From contig CACJSU010000009.1 in NCBI GenBank assembly GCA_902596165.1, positions 1 to 58,730 of the forward strand: 58,730 nucleotides of DNA, written 5' to 3'. Numbering within the stretch: the stretch's first letter is position 1; the number at the start of each line of letters is the position of its first letter. This DNA is from an uncultured SAR86 cluster bacterium. GTDB taxonomy: Bacteria; Pseudomonadota; Gammaproteobacteria; Magnimaribacterales; D2472. Positions 8,214 through 21,763 of the stretch are shown in pieces. The translations under genes were made by a program, and so were the position numbers. The notes under the pieces were generated by a model. That model was given only the letters and a program-made list of their open reading frames with translations, did not search any database and was not told where the DNA came from.

Positions 8214-8908
8214 TGGCTAAGCTTACAAAAAAGAAAAAACAATTATTGGAACTCGTTGATCCAGAGAATACATATTCATTAGAAGAGGCAATGAATATAT
8301 TTCAAACGGTCAAATCTAGTCAGTTTGATGAATCAGTTGATATATCACTCAGACTAGGCATCGATCCAGGTAAATCTGACCAGAACGTTAGAGGTGCAAT
8401 CACTCTTCCTCATTCGCTAGGCAAAACAGTAACCGTTGCTGTTTTTGCTGATGGGGATCAAGCAAAGGATGCTACTGATGCGGGAGCAGATTTTGTTGGC
8501 ATGGAAGACTTAGCTGAAAAATTTAAAAAAGAAGAAATTAATGTTGATGTTGTCATTTCATCACAAGCTGCCATGAAAATAGTTGGCCAATTGGGTCAGG
8601 TTCTAGGGCCAAAAGGCTTAATGCCTAATCCTAAAACAGGGACAGTTACTGAAAAAGTTGGTGAAGCAATCAATAATGCGAAATCAGGTCAGGTCAGATT
8701 TAGAACAGATAAAAATGGAATATTGCACGGATGCATTGGAAAAGTTTCATTTTCATCTAGCCAAATTCAGGAAAATGCAACAGCTATGCTTGAAGAAGTG
8801 AAGAAGCTAAAACCAGCTGCTGCTAAAGGTGCATATATTCGAAGTGTTGCTTTGAGTAGCACTATGGGACCAGGGGTCAAAGTTTCCCCTGCATCCTTTG
8901 TTGTATAA
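8213..8908 (+). CDS. rplA: 50S ribosomal protein L1
   Basis: A 231-residue L1-stalk protein that helps release deacylated tRNA. The two-domain family pattern is clear: GQVLGPKGLMPNPKTGT in the middle, and the final block, which includes SVALSSTMGPGVKVSP. Normal length. A hairpin and the L10 leader follow before rplJ. Confidence 0.98.
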   Translation: MAKLTKKKKQLLELVDPENTYSLEEAMNIFQTVKSSQFDESVDISLRLGIDPGKSDQNVRGAITLPHSLGKTVTVAVFADGDQAKDATDAGADFVGMEDLAEKFKKEEINVDVVISSQAAMKIVGQLGQVLGPKGLMPNPKTGTVTEKVGEAINNAKSGQVRFRTDKNGILHGCIGKVSFSSSQIQENATAMLEEVKKLKPAAAKGAYIRSVALSSTMGPGVKVSPASFVV

Positions 8909-8912
8909 GTTT

Positions 8913-8932
8913 TAGGGTCTTTTTGGACCCTA
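8913..8932 (+). terminator. Hairpin after rplA (attenuator or processing site)
   Basis: TAGGGTC (8913-8919) pairs with GACCCTA (8926-8932) around a TTTTTG loop. No strong T-run follows (GATTGTTGCG), so it may be a partial terminator or an mRNA-stability element between the L11 and L10 operons rather than a full stop. Confidence 0.5.
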
Positions 8933-8947
8933 GATTGTTGCGTTAAT

Positions 8948-9001
8948 CGCAGCCGTCAAAGACCGTAGGTGCGAAAGCTTAATTTCCTACGTAGGTGGTG
9001 T
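8948..9001 (+). promoter_or_regulatory. L10 leader (autoregulatory RNA element for rplJL)
   Basis: The segment keeps the known gammaproteobacterial L10-leader core: GCCGTCAAAGACCGTAGG, then GCGAAAGCTTAATTT, then CCTACGTAGGTGG. CGTAGG (8964-8969) pairs with CCTACG (8986-8991). In the family, L10(L12)4 binds this RNA and represses translation of rplJ. It lies in the 152-base gap before the rplJ GTG, by far the longest gap in the rplK-rpoC block. Confidence 0.85.
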
Positions 9002-9060
9002 TCAAATTGCGAAGGCGGTTTGTCACTGATTAGCCGAAAGGCATTAATAGGAGAATTGCT

Positions 9061-9591
9061 GTGGCGTTAGCTAGAGAAGATAAAGAGAGAATAGTTCAAG
9101 AAGTTAAAGAAGTTTCGGCTTCCGCATCTTCGCTTGTGATTTCAGATGCCAGAGGCCTGAAGGTTTCTGAGTTAACTGAAATTAGAAAGCAAGGAACTGA
9201 ATCTGGAGTTCATATTCAGGTTATTAAGAACTCTCTTGCAAAATTGGCATTTGAAGGCACTGACTTCGGTTGTACTGATGAAGTGTTAACAGGCCCCTCA
9301 CTTTTTGCTTTCTCATACGCTGAACCAGGTGCAGCAGCGAAGATGTTAAAAACTTACGCAAAAAACTTTGAAGCTCTTGAGATCAAAGCTTTGGTTGTGG
9401 AAGGGCAACTTCTTGATGGTTCACAAATCGATGTTCTTGCATCTTTACCATCACGCGAAGAAGCACTAACTCTTATTGCTGCAGTGCTACAAGCACCTAT
9501 AGGCAAATTTGCAACACTTCTTAATGAAGTTCCAAGCAAGTTAGCCAGGGTTCTTTCAGCAGTTCGAGACAACAAACAGGCTAACGCCTAA
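9061..9591 (+). CDS. rplJ: 50S ribosomal protein L10
   Basis: A 176-residue stalk base that anchors L7/L12 dimers. The N-terminal rRNA-binding domain (LVISDARGLKVSELTEIRK) and the helical C-terminus (PSKLARVLSAVRDNK) fit. It starts with GTG at 9061 after AGGAGAATTGCT. The preceding L10 leader indicates feedback control by its own product complex. Confidence 0.97.
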   Translation: MALAREDKERIVQEVKEVSASASSLVISDARGLKVSELTEIRKQGTESGVHIQVIKNSLAKLAFEGTDFGCTDEVLTGPSLFAFSYAEPGAAAKMLKTYAKNFEALEIKALVVEGQLLDGSQIDVLASLPSREEALTLIAAVLQAPIGKFATLLNEVPSKLARVLSAVRDNKQANA

Positions 9592-9606
9592 ATCTAGGAG
9601 AAAAAA

Positions 9607-9987
9607 ATGGCAATATCTAAAGACGATATTCTAAGCGCGATAGAAGAAATGTCCGTTATGGACTTAGTTGAACTTATTTCAGCAATTGAGGAGAAATTTG
9701 GTGTAACTGCAGCTGCTGCTGTGGCTGCTGCTCCTGCTGCTGCTGGCAGCGATGCTGGTGAAGCTGTTGAAGAGAAAGATGACTTTGATGTGGTTTTGAC
9801 TGCAGCTGGTGATCAAAAAGTTCAAGTTATTAAAGCTGTCCGTGCAATAACTGGGCTTGGATTGAAAGAAGCTAAAGACTTAGTTGATGGTGCTCCTAAC
9901 ACTTTGAAAGAAGCTGTTAAGAAAGCCGATGCTGAAGAAATGCTCAAGCAGCTGACTGAGGCAGGAGCAACAGCAGAGCTTAAATAA
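9607..9987 (+). CDS. rplL: 50S ribosomal protein L7/L12
   Basis: A 126-residue stalk protein. The N-terminal dimerisation helix ([25 protein letters not shown]) is followed by an Ala/Gly-rich hinge at about 35-53 and the factor-binding C-terminal domain ([20 protein letters not shown]). A strong ribosome binding site AGGAGAAAAAA precedes ATG 9607, as expected for a protein made in four copies per ribosome. Only 32 bases separate it from rpoB, with no visible attenuator. Confidence 0.98.
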   Translation: MAISKDDILSAIEEMSVMDLVELISAIEEKFGVTAAAAVAAAPAAAGSDAGEAVEEKDDFDVVLTAAGDQKVQVIKAVRAITGLGLKEAKDLVDGAPNTLKEAVKKADAEEMLKQLTEAGATAELK

Positions 9988-10019
9988 TCTTTCAATAAAA
10001 CATTTTTAAAGGGCGACAT

Positions 10020-13000
10020 ATGTCATATAGCTACACAGAAAAAAGAAGAATAAGAAAAAACTTCGGAAGACTTCCAAAAGTTATGGAGCTTCCAAAGCTG
10101 ATTGAGACCCAGCTTGAATCTTACACACAGTTTCTGCAACAACATGTTGAAGCAGGTGCAAGAGAAAATAAGGGTCTTGAGGAAGTTTTTCAAACTCTTT
10201 TTCCTATCACTAGTGTGTCAGGCAATGCTGCCCTTGAATATGTTTCATATGAATTAGGAAAACCTGGATACACAGTTCAAGAATGCTTGATTCAAGGTTT
10301 AAGTTACTCAGCTCCTCTCAGAATTGTGGTCCGATTAGTTATTTACGATCGAGATACGAATTTTCAAGAAGTAAAAGATGTTAAAGAGGGCGAAGTTTTC
10401 ATGGGTGAAGTCCCATTAATGACTGAAAACGGATCATTTGTTATCAACGGAACAGAAAGAGTTGTGGTGAATCAATTACATAGATCACCTGGCGTTTTCT
10501 TTGATCATGACAAAGGTAAAACTCATTCATCAGGAAAAGTGCTCTATTCCGCCCGTATCATCCCATATAGAGGCTCGTGGTTAGACTTTGAATTTGACCC
10601 TAAAGACAATCTGTTCTGTAGAATCGATAGAAGAAGAAAAATTCCAGCCACCATCATCTTAAAAGCTATGGACATGGGTACTGAAGAAATTCTGCAGCAT
10701 TTCTATGAAGTGGATACTGTTCAAATAGAGAAAACTGGAATAAGTATTGAATTAATCCCATCAAGGTTGAGAGGTCAAACGTTACCAGTTGATCTTAAAA
10801 TTAGATCAAAAGTAGTTGTCGAAGCTAACAAGCGAATTACAGCAAGACATGTCCGAGAGCTTGAGCAAGCTAAAATTTCTACACTTAAAGTTGAGGATGA
10901 TTTTTTAATCGGTAAAGTCCTAGCAAAAGATATATTTAATCAAGAGACTGGTGAGATTTTAGTTTCGGCAAATACAGAACTGGATCAATCCACAATTGAA
11001 GCCATACGAGAAGCCAAGATCACCGAGCTTAATACTTTATATATAAATGAACTTGATAAAGGACCATACATATCTACAACCCTGAGGGCTGACCCAACTT
11101 CAAATAGGTTGGAAGCATTGGTTGAAATATACAGAATGATGAGACCTGGAGAGCCACCTACCAAAGACTCAGCCGAGCAATTATTTCAAAATCTATTTTT
11201 TAACAATGAACGTTATGATCTTTCTGAAGTTGGCAGAATGAAATTTAATCGTAGATTAAAAATAGATACTTCAAATGAAACTCCTGGCATTCTAGATCTC
11301 GATGACATTTTAGGTGTTATGAAGGGAATAGTCGCAATAAGAGATGGGCATGACACGGTTGACGATATCGATCATCTGGGTAACAGACGTGTTAGGTCAG
11401 TTGGAGAGATGACTGCTAACCAATTCAGGGTTGGCTTAATTAGAGTAGAGCGAGCTGTAAGAGAGAGATTGAGCATGGCTGAAGCTGATGAGCTTGGTCC
11501 TCAAGATCTGATTAATGCAAAACCTGTCACTGCTGCTATCAAAGAGTTTTTTGGCTCTAGTCAGTTATCTCAGTTTATGGATCAGAATAATCCGTTATCT
11601 GAAATAACACATAAGCGAAGAGTTTCAGCCTTAGGGCCAGGTGGACTTACTAGAGAGCGTGCCGGTTTTGAAGTGAGAGATGTGCATCCAACTCACTACG
11701 GAAGACTGTGTCCAATCGAAACCCCTGAAGGACCAAATATTGGATTAATTAACTCATTTGCATGTTACTCAAGAACCAACGCTTATGGATTTATTGAAAG
11801 CCCATATAGAAAAGTAGTTAAAGGCAAAGTCACCAATGACATTATTTACCTTTCTGCAATTGATGAGGGCGAGCATGTTATTGCCCAGGCAAATGCAGTA
11901 TTAGATAAATCAGGAAAATTTGCAGATGACCTTGTACCAGTTCGACACAATGGTGACTCTGCTTTAATGAGCCCAGAAAGAATTGATTTAATGGATGTTG
12001 CTCCTCAGCAAGTTGTTTCTGTTGCAGCCTCCTTGATACCTTTCCTTGAACATGATGATGCAAACAGAGCTTTAATGGGCTCAAACATGATGCGCCAAGC
12101 TGTACCTGTTCTTAAGCCAGAGAAACCCCTTGTTGGCACTGGTTTTGAAACAATTGTTGCTGGTGATTCTGGTGTTTGTGTTGTAGCCAAGAATAATGGT
12201 GTCGTCGAAAATGTTGATGCAGCAAGAATTGTTGTTCGTGTAACTGATACCAAAAATTCAAATAATGCTGTTGATATATACAACCTTACAAAGTATACGA
12301 GATCAAATCAAAACACTTGCATCAATCAGAGACCTTTAGTATCAGTTGGAGATAAAGTTAAAATTGGCGACATTCTAGCTGATGGACCATCTGTTGATAA
12401 TGGTGAGTTAGCATTAGGTCAAAACATCCGAATAGCTTTCATGCCTTGGAATGGATATAACTTTGAGGATTCCATTTTGATGTCAGAAAAAGTTTCAAGA
12501 GAAGACAGGTTTACATCTATTCACATCCAAGAACTAACTTGTATTTCAAGAGATACAAAACTTGGTTCAGAAGAGATTACAGCTGATATTCCAAATGTAG
12601 GTGAAGGATCCCTCGGAAAGCTTGATGAATGCGGGATGGTATATGTGGGCGCTGAGGTTAAAGCTGGAGATATTTTAGTTGGCAAAATAACTCCAAAAGG
12701 TGAAACCCAATTATCGCCTGAAGAAAAGTTACTACGTGCAATTTTTGGAGAAAAAGCCTCTGATGTGAAAGATACATCATTGAGGGTTCCATCAAGTATT
12801 AATGGTACTGTCATTGGGGTCGAAGTCTTTACAAGGGATGGAATGGAAAAAGATGAAAGAACGCAATCCATTGAAGCTGATCATTTATCTGTTGCCAAGA
12901 AGGATGCAGATGATCAAATCAAAATTATTAAGGATGCAACAAGAGTTCGTCTTGTTGATATCATCAAAGGATCTAAGATCTCTAAAGGTCCAGGACTCAA

Positions 13001-14090
13001 GAAGGGCTCTGCTCCTTCAGCTGATGATTTATCCGAACTGAGCTTGGATGATTTATTGTCAGTGAGAACAGCTGATGATTCTGCAAATAGTAAAATTGAA
13101 GATTCTGAAAAAGCCTTAAAACAATATCTAAAAGATATTCAAGAAAGTTTTGATGAGAAAAAACAAAAGATCACTAGAGGCCATGATCTTGCGCCTGGCG
13201 TTATCAAAATTGTAAAAGTCTATCTTGCTGTTAAGAGAAGAATTCAGCCTGGAGACAAAATGGCTGGTAGACATGGTAACAAAGGTGTCATATCCGAGAT
13301 TATGCCAATTGAGGATATGCCATATGACATTGAAGGAAATCCTGTTGATATTGTTTTAAATCCTCTTGGTGTTCCATCTCGAATGAACGTTGGACAGATT
13401 CTTGAAACTCATATGGGATCAGCTGCAAAAGGAATTGGTGAAAAAATCGATAAGATGATCAAAGCCAAAGCAAAAGCTGATGAACTAAAAAAATACTTAG
13501 ACATCTTATACAACAAGAATGCAACAATTAAAGAAAACCTTGATTCATTGAATAATACTGAAATTCAATCCTTGGCTAGCAATCTTACAGATGGTTTGCC
13601 AATTGCAACCCCCGTTTTTGATGGGGCTAAGGAATCTGAGATTAAAGAATTACTAAAACTTGCTGATCTTCCTGAGTCAGGTCAATTGACTCTCTTTGAT
13701 GGGAGAACTGGCAGACAGTTTGAGCGACCTGTAACAGTAGGATACATGTATATGATCAAGTTAAATCATTTAGTAGATGATAAAATGCATGCTCGTTCAA
13801 CAGGTTCGTATAGTCTTGTTACTCAGCAGCCTCTTGGTGGAAAAGCTCAGTTTGGTGGCCAAAGATTTGGTGAGATGGAGGTATGGGCCTTAGAAGCATA
13901 TGGTGCCTCATATACACTCCAAGAGATGCTCACAGTTAAGTCAGATGACGTACCTGGCCGAACTAAAATGTATAAAAATATTGTTGATGGGAACTATGAA
14001 ATGGATGCAAATATCCCTGAGTCATTCAACGTACTCACAAAAGAAATTCGATCACTTGGAATTAACCTAGAACTTGATTCTGAAAATTAG
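10020..14090 (+). CDS. rpoB: RNA polymerase subunit beta
   Basis: A 1356-residue catalytic subunit (E. coli 1342). The rifampicin pocket [22 protein letters not shown], from about residue 513, has the sensitive-type residues at the usual resistance sites. Later landmarks are [11 protein letters not shown] and [18 protein letters not shown] near the C-terminus. Start ATG 10020 is preceded by AAAGGGCGACAT. It ends nine bases before rpoC. Confidence 0.99.
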   Translation: MSYSYTEKRRIRKNFGRLPKVMELPKLIETQLESYTQFLQQHVEAGARENKGLEEVFQTLFPITSVSGNAALEYVSYELGKPGYTVQECLIQGLSYSAPLRIVVRLVIYDRDTNFQEVKDVKEGEVFMGEVPLMTENGSFVINGTERVVVNQLHRSPGVFFDHDKGKTHSSGKVLYSARIIPYRGSWLDFEFDPKDNLFCRIDRRRKIPATIILKAMDMGTEEILQHFYEVDTVQIEKTGISIELIPSRLRGQTLPVDLKIRSKVVVEANKRITARHVRELEQAKISTLKVEDDFLIGKVLAKDIFNQETGEILVSANTELDQSTIEAIREAKITELNTLYINELDKGPYISTTLRADPTSNRLEALVEIYRMMRPGEPPTKDSAEQLFQNLFFNNERYDLSEVGRMKFNRRLKIDTSNETPGILDLDDILGVMKGIVAIRDGHDTVDDIDHLGNRRVRSVGEMTANQFRVGLIRVERAVRERLSMAEADELGPQDLINAKPVTAAIKEFFGSSQLSQFMDQNNPLSEITHKRRVSALGPGGLTRERAGFEVRDVHPTHYGRLCPIETPEGPNIGLINSFACYSRTNAYGFIESPYRKVVKGKVTNDIIYLSAIDEGEHVIAQANAVLDKSGKFADDLVPVRHNGDSALMSPERIDLMDVAPQQVVSVAASLIPFLEHDDANRALMGSNMMRQAVPVLKPEKPLVGTGFETIVAGDSGVCVVAKNNGVVENVDAARIVVRVTDTKNSNNAVDIYNLTKYTRSNQNTCINQRPLVSVGDKVKIGDILADGPSVDNGELALGQNIRIAFMPWNGYNFEDSILMSEKVSREDRFTSIHIQELTCISRDTKLGSEEITADIPNVGEGSLGKLDECGMVYVGAEVKAGDILVGKITPKGETQLSPEEKLLRAIFGEKASDVKDTSLRVPSSINGTVIGVEVFTRDGMEKDERTQSIEADHLSVAKKDADDQIKIIKDATRVRLVDIIKGSKISKGPGLKKGSAPSADDLSELSLDDLLSVRTADDSANSKIEDSEKALKQYLKDIQESFDEKKQKITRGHDLAPGVIKIVKVYLAVKRRIQPGDKMAGRHGNKGVISEIMPIEDMPYDIEGNPVDIVLNPLGVPSRMNVGQILETHMGSAAKGIGEKIDKMIKAKAKADELKKYLDILYNKNATIKENLDSLNNTEIQSLASNLTDGLPIATPVFDGAKESEIKELLKLADLPESGQLTLFDGRTGRQFERPVTVGYMYMIKLNHLVDDKMHARSTGSYSLVTQQPLGGKAQFGGQRFGEMEVWALEAYGASYTLQEMLTVKSDDVPGRTKMYKNIVDGNYEMDANIPESFNVLTKEIRSLGINLELDSEN

Positions 14091-14099
14091 GAGAAATAA

Positions 14100-17000
14100 T
14101 TGAAAGATTTACTAAATTCGTTAAAGGCTAAGCAAGAAGACTTTTCTTCAATTACTGCTGGACTGGCTTCTCCTCAGATGGTCAGATCTTGGTCATTTGG
14201 TGAAGTTAAAAAGCCCGAAACTATCAACTATCGTACTTTTAAACCTGAAAGAGACGGGCTTTTTTGTGCAAAAATCTTTGGTCCAGTCAAAGATTACGAG
14301 TGTGTTTGCGGAAAATACAAGCGTATGAAGCATCGCGGAGTCGTTTGTGAAAAGTGTGGAGTAGAAGTTACCTTAGCAAAAGTAAGAAGAGATCGTATGG
14401 GTCACATTGAGCTAGCTGCTCCAGTTGCCCATATATGGTTTTTAAAATCCCTTCCTTCAAGAATAGGTTTATTGCTTGATATTACACTTAGAGAAATTGA
14501 AAGGGTTCTATATTTCGAAAGCTACATCGTTACTGATCCTGGGTTAACAGAATTAGAAAAATGTCAAATTTTAACTGAAGAAGAGTATGTTGAAGCATTT
14601 GATGAATATGGAGATGAGTTTACAGCTTCAATGGGTGCAGAAGCTGTACAAATCCTTTTACAAGAAATTGATTTAGATGAGGAAATCAGGATTATTCGTG
14701 AGGAAGTCCCCCAAACTAATTCAGAGACTAAACTTAAAAAATTATCTAAGAGACTAAAACTCCTTGAAGCTTTTAATGAATCTGGAAATAAGCCTGAGTG
14801 GATGATCATGAATGTTTTACCAGTTTTACCTCCCGATCTAAGGCCGTTGGTTCCCTTAGAGGGTGGTCGTTTTGCAACTTCAGATCTCAATGATCTTTAT
14901 AGAAGAGTCATTAACAGAAACAATAGGCTTAAGCGTTTATTGGAGTTAAGCGCCCCAGACATTATTGTTAGGAATGAAAAGCGAATGCTCCAAGAGAGTG
15001 TTGATGCTCTCCTTGATAATGGAAGAAGAGGCAGAGTTATTACAGGAACTAACAAGCGACCATTAAAATCTTTGGCCGATATGATCAAAGGGAAAGGCGG
15101 AAGATTCAGACAAAACTTATTAGGTAAGCGAGTTGATTATTCTGGTAGATCAGTAATTGTTGCAGGACCCAACTTAAAACTTCACCAATGTGGACTTCCT
15201 AAGAAAATGGCACTGGAGCTATTTAAACCATATGTTTATGGAAAGTTAGAGCAAAAAGAATTTGCAACCACCATTAAAGCAGCCAAAAAATTAGTTGAAA
15301 GAGAAACTCCTGAGGTTTGGGAAATTCTAGAGGAAGTAATCAGAGAGCACCCAATCCTTTTAAATAGGGCTCCTACTCTTCATAGGCTTGGAATTCAAGC
15401 ATTTGAACCTCTCCTGGTAGAAGGTAAGGCTATTCAACTGCATCCATTGGTTTGTGTTGCTTTTAATGCTGACTTTGATGGAGACCAAATGGCTGCTCAT
15501 GTTCCTCTATCTATCGAGGCCCAGCTTGAAGCTCGTGCTTTAATGATGTCAACAAATAATATCCTATCTCCTGCTAATGGCGAGCCAATTATAAATCCTA
15601 CTCAGGACATAGTTTTGGGTCTTTACTACATGACTCGAGATAAAGTGAATGTAAAAGGTGATGGAAGAGTATTCAGTAATCCTGATGAAGTATTGAGGGC
15701 ATATGAATCAGAAACCTTAGATATACATGCAAATATTAAAGTTCGGATTACTAATGCTGACAAAGGAACATTCCTTGAAGAGACTACTGTAGGAAGAGTT
15801 TTAGTGTGGAGAATTGCACCTATTGAGGTTGGTTTTGATAATGTAAATAAAACATTAGATAAGAAATCTGTTTCAAATTTAATAGATATTTCATACAGAA
15901 AGGCGGGCCTAAAGGATACTGTAATATTTGCTGATAAGCTTATGTATCTTGGTTTTGAGCATTCAACACGTTCTGGATCTTCTATTGGTGTTGACGATTT
16001 TGTTATCCCGGAAGAGAAGCCATCTATTATTGATGCTGCTGAAAAAGAGGTGAAATCAATCGAATCACAATATGAGTCTGGTCTTGTTACTCAGGGCGAG
16101 CGATATAATAAAGTTATTGATATATGGTCTCGTGCAAATGAAAAAGTTGCAAAAGCAATGATGGCAAAAATTAGTACTGATCAAGTTGAAGATACTGAAG
16201 GTAAAGAGATTGATCAGGCATCATTTAATTCTGTATTTATCTATGCTGATTCAGGCGCCAGAGGTTCCCCTGCTCAGATTAGGCAGTTGTCTGGAATGCG
16301 TGGATTAATGTCTAAGCCAGATGGCTCTATTATTGAGACTCCAATTACTGCAAACTTTAGAGAGGGATTATCTGTTCTCCAGTACTTTATATCTACTCAC
16401 GGAGCTCGAAAAGGGCTTGCTGATACAGCTCTCAAAACTGCTAACTCTGGATATTTAACAAGAAGACTTTGTGATGTTGCGATGGATTCTGTTGTTGTTG
16501 AAGACGATTGCGGCACCGACCAATCAATAGTTGTTTCATCTATTGTCGAAGGCGGAGATATTATTCAACCTCTTACAGAAAGAATTTTAGGTAGGGTAAT
16601 TGCAGAACCAATCTCTAATACAGACGGAGAAGAGGTATATCCAATTGGTCATCTTATTGATGAGGATTCTGTTAAGAAGATTGATGAGCTAAATATTTCA
16701 TCTTTAAAAGTACGATCACCAATGACTTGTGAGTCTAGTTACGGTGTTTGTTCTAAGTGCTATGGCAGAGATCTAGCAAGAGGTCATCTAGTCCATAGAG
16801 GAGAGGCTGTAGGAGTTGTAGCCGCCCAGTCAATTGGTGAACCTGGAACTCAGTTAACCATGCGTACTTTCCACATAGGTGGAGCTGCCTCTAGTTCATC
16901 AGAAGACAATGCAATTGTTGTTAATAATGCTGGAGTGATTAACTTCTCTTCAGATATAAAAACAGTAACCAATAAAGACAAGCAAGAAGTTGTTGTTTCT

Positions 17001-18281
17001 AGAAATAGCCAAGTTACTTTGACTGATGAAAAAGGTAAATTGATTGAACAACATAAATTAATATATGGAGCTACGTTATTCGTAAAAGACCAAACTAATG
17101 TAGAGCCTGGACTTAAAATTGCAGGTTGGGATCCCTATACTCGTCCAATCATAAGTGAGGTTGAAGGCATTGTTCAATTTACAGACATCGATGATGGTGT
17201 AACTGTTCGTTCAAAAACTGATGAGCTCACTGGGCTCAGTAGCATCGAGGTTATTGATATTGCTGAAAGACCTTCAGCAGGTAAAGACAAGGTCCCATCT
17301 ATTGCTCTTGTTAACGCTAAAGGCAAACCTGTTCCATTGGGTGAGCATAAAACACCAGCAAATTATTCATTACCTGCAAAAGCGTTGGTTAATTTAAAAG
17401 ATGGTAAGAAGCTTCATGCTGGAGAAGTTTTAGCGAGGATACCTCTAGAAGGATCAAAAACTAAAGATATTACAGGTGGTCTTCCAAGGGTTGCAGATCT
17501 TTTCGAGGCTAGAAAGCCAAAAGATGCAGCGGTGCTTGCTGAAGAAAGTGGAGTTATTGCCTTTGGAAAAGAAACCAAGGGCAAGGTTAGACTGGTTATC
17601 ACTCCTGATGGGGCAACCAAGAAAACTCAAAATGTGGAGATGCTTATCCCTAAACACAGAATTCTTACAGTGTTTGAGGGTGAGAGGATTGAAAAAGGCG
17701 ATATTATATCTGATGGCCCATTAAGTCCTCATGATATCTTGCGCTTAAGAGGCATTCCTCAGTTAACTAACTTCATAGTTAACGAAATCCAAGACGTTTA
17801 TAGGCTTCAAGGAGTTCTTATTAATGATAAGCACATTGAAACTATTCTTCGTCAAATGCTCAGAAAAGCATTAATAGTAGATGGTGAAGACACTAAGTTT
17901 ATTCAAGGTGATCAAGTTGAATATGCTGAACTAGTCGAAGAAAATGCTAAAGCTGTAGCAGCTAATAAAGAGCCTGCAAGATTTGAAAGAGTATTGCTTG
18001 GAATTACAAAGGCCTCGCTAACTACTAATTCATTTATTTCAGCTGCATCTTTCCAAGAAACAACTCGTGTACTTACAGAGGCATCTGTAACAGGCAAAGT
18101 TGATTACCTTAGAGGTCTAAAAGAAAATGTTGTTGTAGGACGATTGATACCTGCTGGAACCGGAATGGAGTTCCATGATCAAATGGCGGCCAAGAAAGCG
18201 AACGATTCATCTGAATCAATGCTATCTGAGGACGATATTGAAGCAGCATTAAGACAAGAATTACAAGAAACCGAGGAATAA
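14100..18281 (+). CDS. rpoC: RNA polymerase subunit beta'
   Basis: A 1393-residue subunit (E. coli 1407). The N-terminal zinc site uses C68, C70, C83 and C86. The catalytic magnesium motif NADFDGD is at 456-462 with Asp 458, 460 and 462. The second zinc site is [11 protein letters not shown] in the last third. The start is TTG at 14100 after AGGAGAAATAA; the [10 protein letters not shown]-terminus matches the family start, so the rare codon is real. It forms a two-gene unit with rpoB. Confidence 0.99.
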   Translation: MKDLLNSLKAKQEDFSSITAGLASPQMVRSWSFGEVKKPETINYRTFKPERDGLFCAKIFGPVKDYECVCGKYKRMKHRGVVCEKCGVEVTLAKVRRDRMGHIELAAPVAHIWFLKSLPSRIGLLLDITLREIERVLYFESYIVTDPGLTELEKCQILTEEEYVEAFDEYGDEFTASMGAEAVQILLQEIDLDEEIRIIREEVPQTNSETKLKKLSKRLKLLEAFNESGNKPEWMIMNVLPVLPPDLRPLVPLEGGRFATSDLNDLYRRVINRNNRLKRLLELSAPDIIVRNEKRMLQESVDALLDNGRRGRVITGTNKRPLKSLADMIKGKGGRFRQNLLGKRVDYSGRSVIVAGPNLKLHQCGLPKKMALELFKPYVYGKLEQKEFATTIKAAKKLVERETPEVWEILEEVIREHPILLNRAPTLHRLGIQAFEPLLVEGKAIQLHPLVCVAFNADFDGDQMAAHVPLSIEAQLEARALMMSTNNILSPANGEPIINPTQDIVLGLYYMTRDKVNVKGDGRVFSNPDEVLRAYESETLDIHANIKVRITNADKGTFLEETTVGRVLVWRIAPIEVGFDNVNKTLDKKSVSNLIDISYRKAGLKDTVIFADKLMYLGFEHSTRSGSSIGVDDFVIPEEKPSIIDAAEKEVKSIESQYESGLVTQGERYNKVIDIWSRANEKVAKAMMAKISTDQVEDTEGKEIDQASFNSVFIYADSGARGSPAQIRQLSGMRGLMSKPDGSIIETPITANFREGLSVLQYFISTHGARKGLADTALKTANSGYLTRRLCDVAMDSVVVEDDCGTDQSIVVSSIVEGGDIIQPLTERILGRVIAEPISNTDGEEVYPIGHLIDEDSVKKIDELNISSLKVRSPMTCESSYGVCSKCYGRDLARGHLVHRGEAVGVVAAQSIGEPGTQLTMRTFHIGGAASSSSEDNAIVVNNAGVINFSSDIKTVTNKDKQEVVVSRNSQVTLTDEKGKLIEQHKLIYGATLFVKDQTNVEPGLKIAGWDPYTRPIISEVEGIVQFTDIDDGVTVRSKTDELTGLSSIEVIDIAERPSAGKDKVPSIALVNAKGKPVPLGEHKTPANYSLPAKALVNLKDGKKLHAGEVLARIPLEGSKTKDITGGLPRVADLFEARKPKDAAVLAEESGVIAFGKETKGKVRLVITPDGATKKTQNVEMLIPKHRILTVFEGERIEKGDIISDGPLSPHDILRLRGIPQLTNFIVNEIQDVYRLQGVLINDKHIETILRQMLRKALIVDGEDTKFIQGDQVEYAELVEENAKAVAANKEPARFERVLLGITKASLTTNSFISAASFQETTRVLTEASVTGKVDYLRGLKENVVVGRLIPAGTGMEFHDQMAAKKANDSSESMLSEDDIEAALRQELQETEE

Positions 18282-18283
18282 TG

Positions 18284-18312
18284 TTGACCGTAGTGAATCA
18301 TGTCTATAAAAT
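18284..18312 (+). promoter_or_regulatory. Candidate promoter for rpsL-rpsG-fusA (str operon)
   Basis: TTGACC (18284-18289), 17-base spacer, TAAAAT (18307-18312), followed by the GC discriminator CGCGTCC. It fills the 50-base gap between rpoC and rpsL. Confidence 0.65.
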
Positions 18313-18331
18313 CGCGTCCAACTAATAAATT

Positions 18332-19176
<845 letters not shown>

Positions 19177-19201
19177 TTAATAACATTTCATAGGTTTTAA
19201 T

Positions 19202-21295
19202 ATGGCTAGACAGACTGAACTTAGTAAGTACAGAAACATTGGTATTTGTGCCCACGTTGATGCGGGTAAAACTACCACTACAGAGAGGGTTCTTTTTTAT
19301 ACTGGTTTGTCTCACAAAATTGGTGAAGTTCATGATGGTGCTGCAACCATGGACTGGATGGAGCAAGAGCAAGAACGAGGAATTACTATTACTTCTGCTG
19401 CTACTACATGCTTTTGGTCCGGCATGGAGCAACAATTTCCTCAACATAGGATTAATATTATCGATACGCCTGGTCACGTAGACTTTACTATTGAAGTTGA
19501 AAGGTCTTTAAGAGTCTTAGATGGCGCAGTGGTTGTATTTTGCGGAACTTCCGGCGTTGAACCACAATCAGAAACTGTCTGGCGACAAGCCGATCGATAC
19601 GAGGTTCCAAGAATTGTTTTTGTAAACAAAATGGACAGAGCTGGAGCAGATTTTTCTCGTGTAACTGATCAAATCAGGGATAGATTAAAAGCAAATGTAG
19701 TGCCTATGCAATATAACATCGGAACCGAGGATGACTTTAAGGGTGTAGTCGATTTGGTAAAGATGAAAGCTATTTTTTGGAATGAAGATGATCAAGGGCT
19801 CACTTTTGAAGAGCAAGAGATCCCAGCTGATATTTTAAGTACTTGCGAATCATTGCGAGAATCTATGGTTGAAAGCGCAGCAGAAGCAAATGAAGAATTA
19901 ATGGATGCCTATTTGGAAAATGGTGAATTAACTGCAGATCAAATTAAAGAAGGTATTAGGGTTAGAACTCTTGCAAATGAAATTGTGCCAGCTTTTTGTG
20001 GTTCAGCCTTTAAAAATAAAGGTGTTCAGGCTGTTCTAGATGCAGCAATTGAATACCTGCCTGCACCAAATGAAGTGAAGGCAATTAAAGGATCACTGCC
20101 AGATGATGAGGAAGTTGAAATTGCTAGATCTTCATCTGATGAAGAACCATTTTCAGCCCTTGCCTTTAAAATTGCTACTGATCCATTTGTTGGAACACTA
20201 ACATTTATCAGAGTATATTCTGGAGTTCTTTCCGTTGGTGACGGCGTAATGAACTCAACAAAGACAAAGAAAGAAAGAGTTGGACGAATGGTCCAAATGC
20301 ATTCAAATGATCGTAATGAAATTAAAGAGATACGTGCAGGCGACATAGCTGCATGTATCGGATTAAAAGATGTTACTACTGGAGACACTCTATGTGACTT
20401 AGGAGATCAAGTTGTCCTAGAAAGAATGGATTTCCCTGAGCCTGTGATATCCGTAGCTGTTGAGCCTAAAACAAAATCAGATCAAGAAAAAATGGGCGTT
20501 GCCCTTGGTAAACTTGCTCAAGAAGATCCTTCATTTAGAGTCCACACCGACGAGGAGTCTGCTCAGACTATTATTTCAGGAATGGGAGAACTCCATTTAG
20601 ATGTTCTAGTTGACAGAATGAAAAGAGAGTTTGATGTTGAAGCTAATATTGGTAAGCCGCAGGTTTCTTATCGTGAAACAATTAGAGAATCCGTCGATGT
20701 AGAAGGAAAATTTGTTAGGCAGAGTGGTGGTAAAGGTCAATATGGCCATGTTTGGTTAAAATTAGAGCCTCTTGGGCTGGACGACGAATACGAATTTGTT
20801 GATAAGATTGTTGGCGGTGTAGTGCCTAAGGAATATATTCCAGCTGTTGATAAAGGTATTCAAGAGCAGATGAAAAACGGAGTAATTGCAGGTTATCCAC
20901 TTCTTGCTCTCCGGGCAACATTATATGATGGGTCTTTTCATGATGTTGACTCAAGTGAGATGGCTTTTAAAATTGCTGGATCCATGGCATTAAAAGAGGG
21001 TTGCCTGAAAGCTAATCCGGTTCTGCTTGAGCCAATGATGGCTGTAGAAGTGGTCACCCCAGAAGAGCATATGGGCGATGTCGTGGGCGACTTAAACAGA
21101 AGAAGAGGGATAATTTTAGGAATGGATGAAATCCCAACTGGAAAAACTGTTAAGTCAGAAGTGCCTTTGTCGGAAATGTTTGGATATGCAACAGATTTAA
21201 GATCTGCTACTCAAGGTCGAGCAAGTTTTTCAATGGAATTTCTTAAATATGCTGAAGTTCCAAATAACATTGCTGAGCAGTTAAAAACTTCTTAA
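19202..21295 (+). CDS. fusA: Elongation factor G
   Basis: A 697-residue translocation GTPase. The P-loop AHVDAGKT is at 17-24, G3 is [10 protein letters not shown]4 is NKMDRAGA, and domains II-V follow in order, with [15 protein letters not shown] in domain IV and [12 protein letters not shown] in domain V. The length is that of canonical EF-G1. No tuf follows; the S10 promoter lies directly after the stop. Confidence 0.98.
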   Translation: MARQTELSKYRNIGICAHVDAGKTTTTERVLFYTGLSHKIGEVHDGAATMDWMEQEQERGITITSAATTCFWSGMEQQFPQHRINIIDTPGHVDFTIEVERSLRVLDGAVVVFCGTSGVEPQSETVWRQADRYEVPRIVFVNKMDRAGADFSRVTDQIRDRLKANVVPMQYNIGTEDDFKGVVDLVKMKAIFWNEDDQGLTFEEQEIPADILSTCESLRESMVESAAEANEELMDAYLENGELTADQIKEGIRVRTLANEIVPAFCGSAFKNKGVQAVLDAAIEYLPAPNEVKAIKGSLPDDEEVEIARSSSDEEPFSALAFKIATDPFVGTLTFIRVYSGVLSVGDGVMNSTKTKKERVGRMVQMHSNDRNEIKEIRAGDIAACIGLKDVTTGDTLCDLGDQVVLERMDFPEPVISVAVEPKTKSDQEKMGVALGKLAQEDPSFRVHTDEESAQTIISGMGELHLDVLVDRMKREFDVEANIGKPQVSYRETIRESVDVEGKFVRQSGGKGQYGHVWLKLEPLGLDDEYEFVDKIVGGVVPKEYIPAVDKGIQEQMKNGVIAGYPLLALRATLYDGSFHDVDSSEMAFKIAGSMALKEGCLKANPVLLEPMMAVEVVTPEEHMGDVVGDLNRRRGIILGMDEIPTGKTVKSEVPLSEMFGYATDLRSATQGRASFSMEFLKYAEVPNNIAEQLKTS

Positions 21296-21313
21296 AACAA
21301 TACTTGAAATTTG

Positions 21314-21343
21314 TTGACATTAGGGGCTTTAGAGTCATAGAAT
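21314..21343 (+). promoter_or_regulatory. Promoter of the S10-spc-alpha ribosomal protein block
   Basis: A perfect -35 TTGACA (21314-21319), 18-base spacer, TAGAAT (21338-21343), then ACGCAAC. The expected start is about 37 bases before rpsJ, so the transcript lacks the long L4-responsive leader known in E. coli. Confidence 0.75.
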
Positions 21344-21386
21344 ACGCAACATTTTGCATAAAGCAGAAATATAGGAATTAAGTAAA

Positions 21387-21698
21387 TTGGACAATCAATC
21401 AATAAGAATTCGCTTAAAAGCTTTTGACTATCGTTTGATTGATGCTTCAACAAAATTAATTGTTGAAACCGCAAAAAAAACTGGCGCGATTGTAAAAGGA
21501 CCAATTCCTTTGCCAGTAAAGAAGGAAAGAACAACAATCTTAATATCTCCGCATAAAGATAAAGATGCGAGAGATCAGTATGAGATAAGAACATACAAAA
21601 GACTTATGGATATAGTAGAGCCTACAGATAAAACCGTTGATGCTTTAATGAAGCTCGACCTTTCATCTGGGGTGGATGTACAAATTAGTTTAGGCTAA
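21387..21698 (+). CDS. rpsJ: 30S ribosomal protein S10
   Basis: A 103-residue protein, also NusE of the antitermination complex. [35 protein letters not shown] and [11 protein letters not shown] are canonical. The start is TTG at 21387 after AGGAATTAAGTAAA. The 65-base gap to rplC is the longest inside the S10-alpha block and contains GGGTTTTTAGCCCC, a weak hairpin. Confidence 0.97.
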   Translation: MDNQSIRIRLKAFDYRLIDASTKLIVETAKKTGAIVKGPIPLPVKKERTTILISPHKDKDARDQYEIRTYKRLMDIVEPTDKTVDALMKLDLSSGVDVQISLG

Positions 21699-21763
21699 TT
21701 TGTTACTTTTTTAACGCTTAGCGGCCATAGAGGGTTTTTAGCCCCGTATAAAAGGAGAGTAAA

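Noticed and set aside
9988-10019. Attenuator between rplL and rpoB
   Set aside because: The 32-base gap shows no hairpin or T-run.
12005-12871. Long open frames on the minus strand inside rpoB and other genes
   Set aside because: They are antisense shadows of well-conserved proteins, without ribosome sites or family features.
21699-21763. L4-type attenuator in the rpsJ-rplC gap
   Set aside because: Only a 3-bp GGG/CCC stem with weak context; not enough to call.
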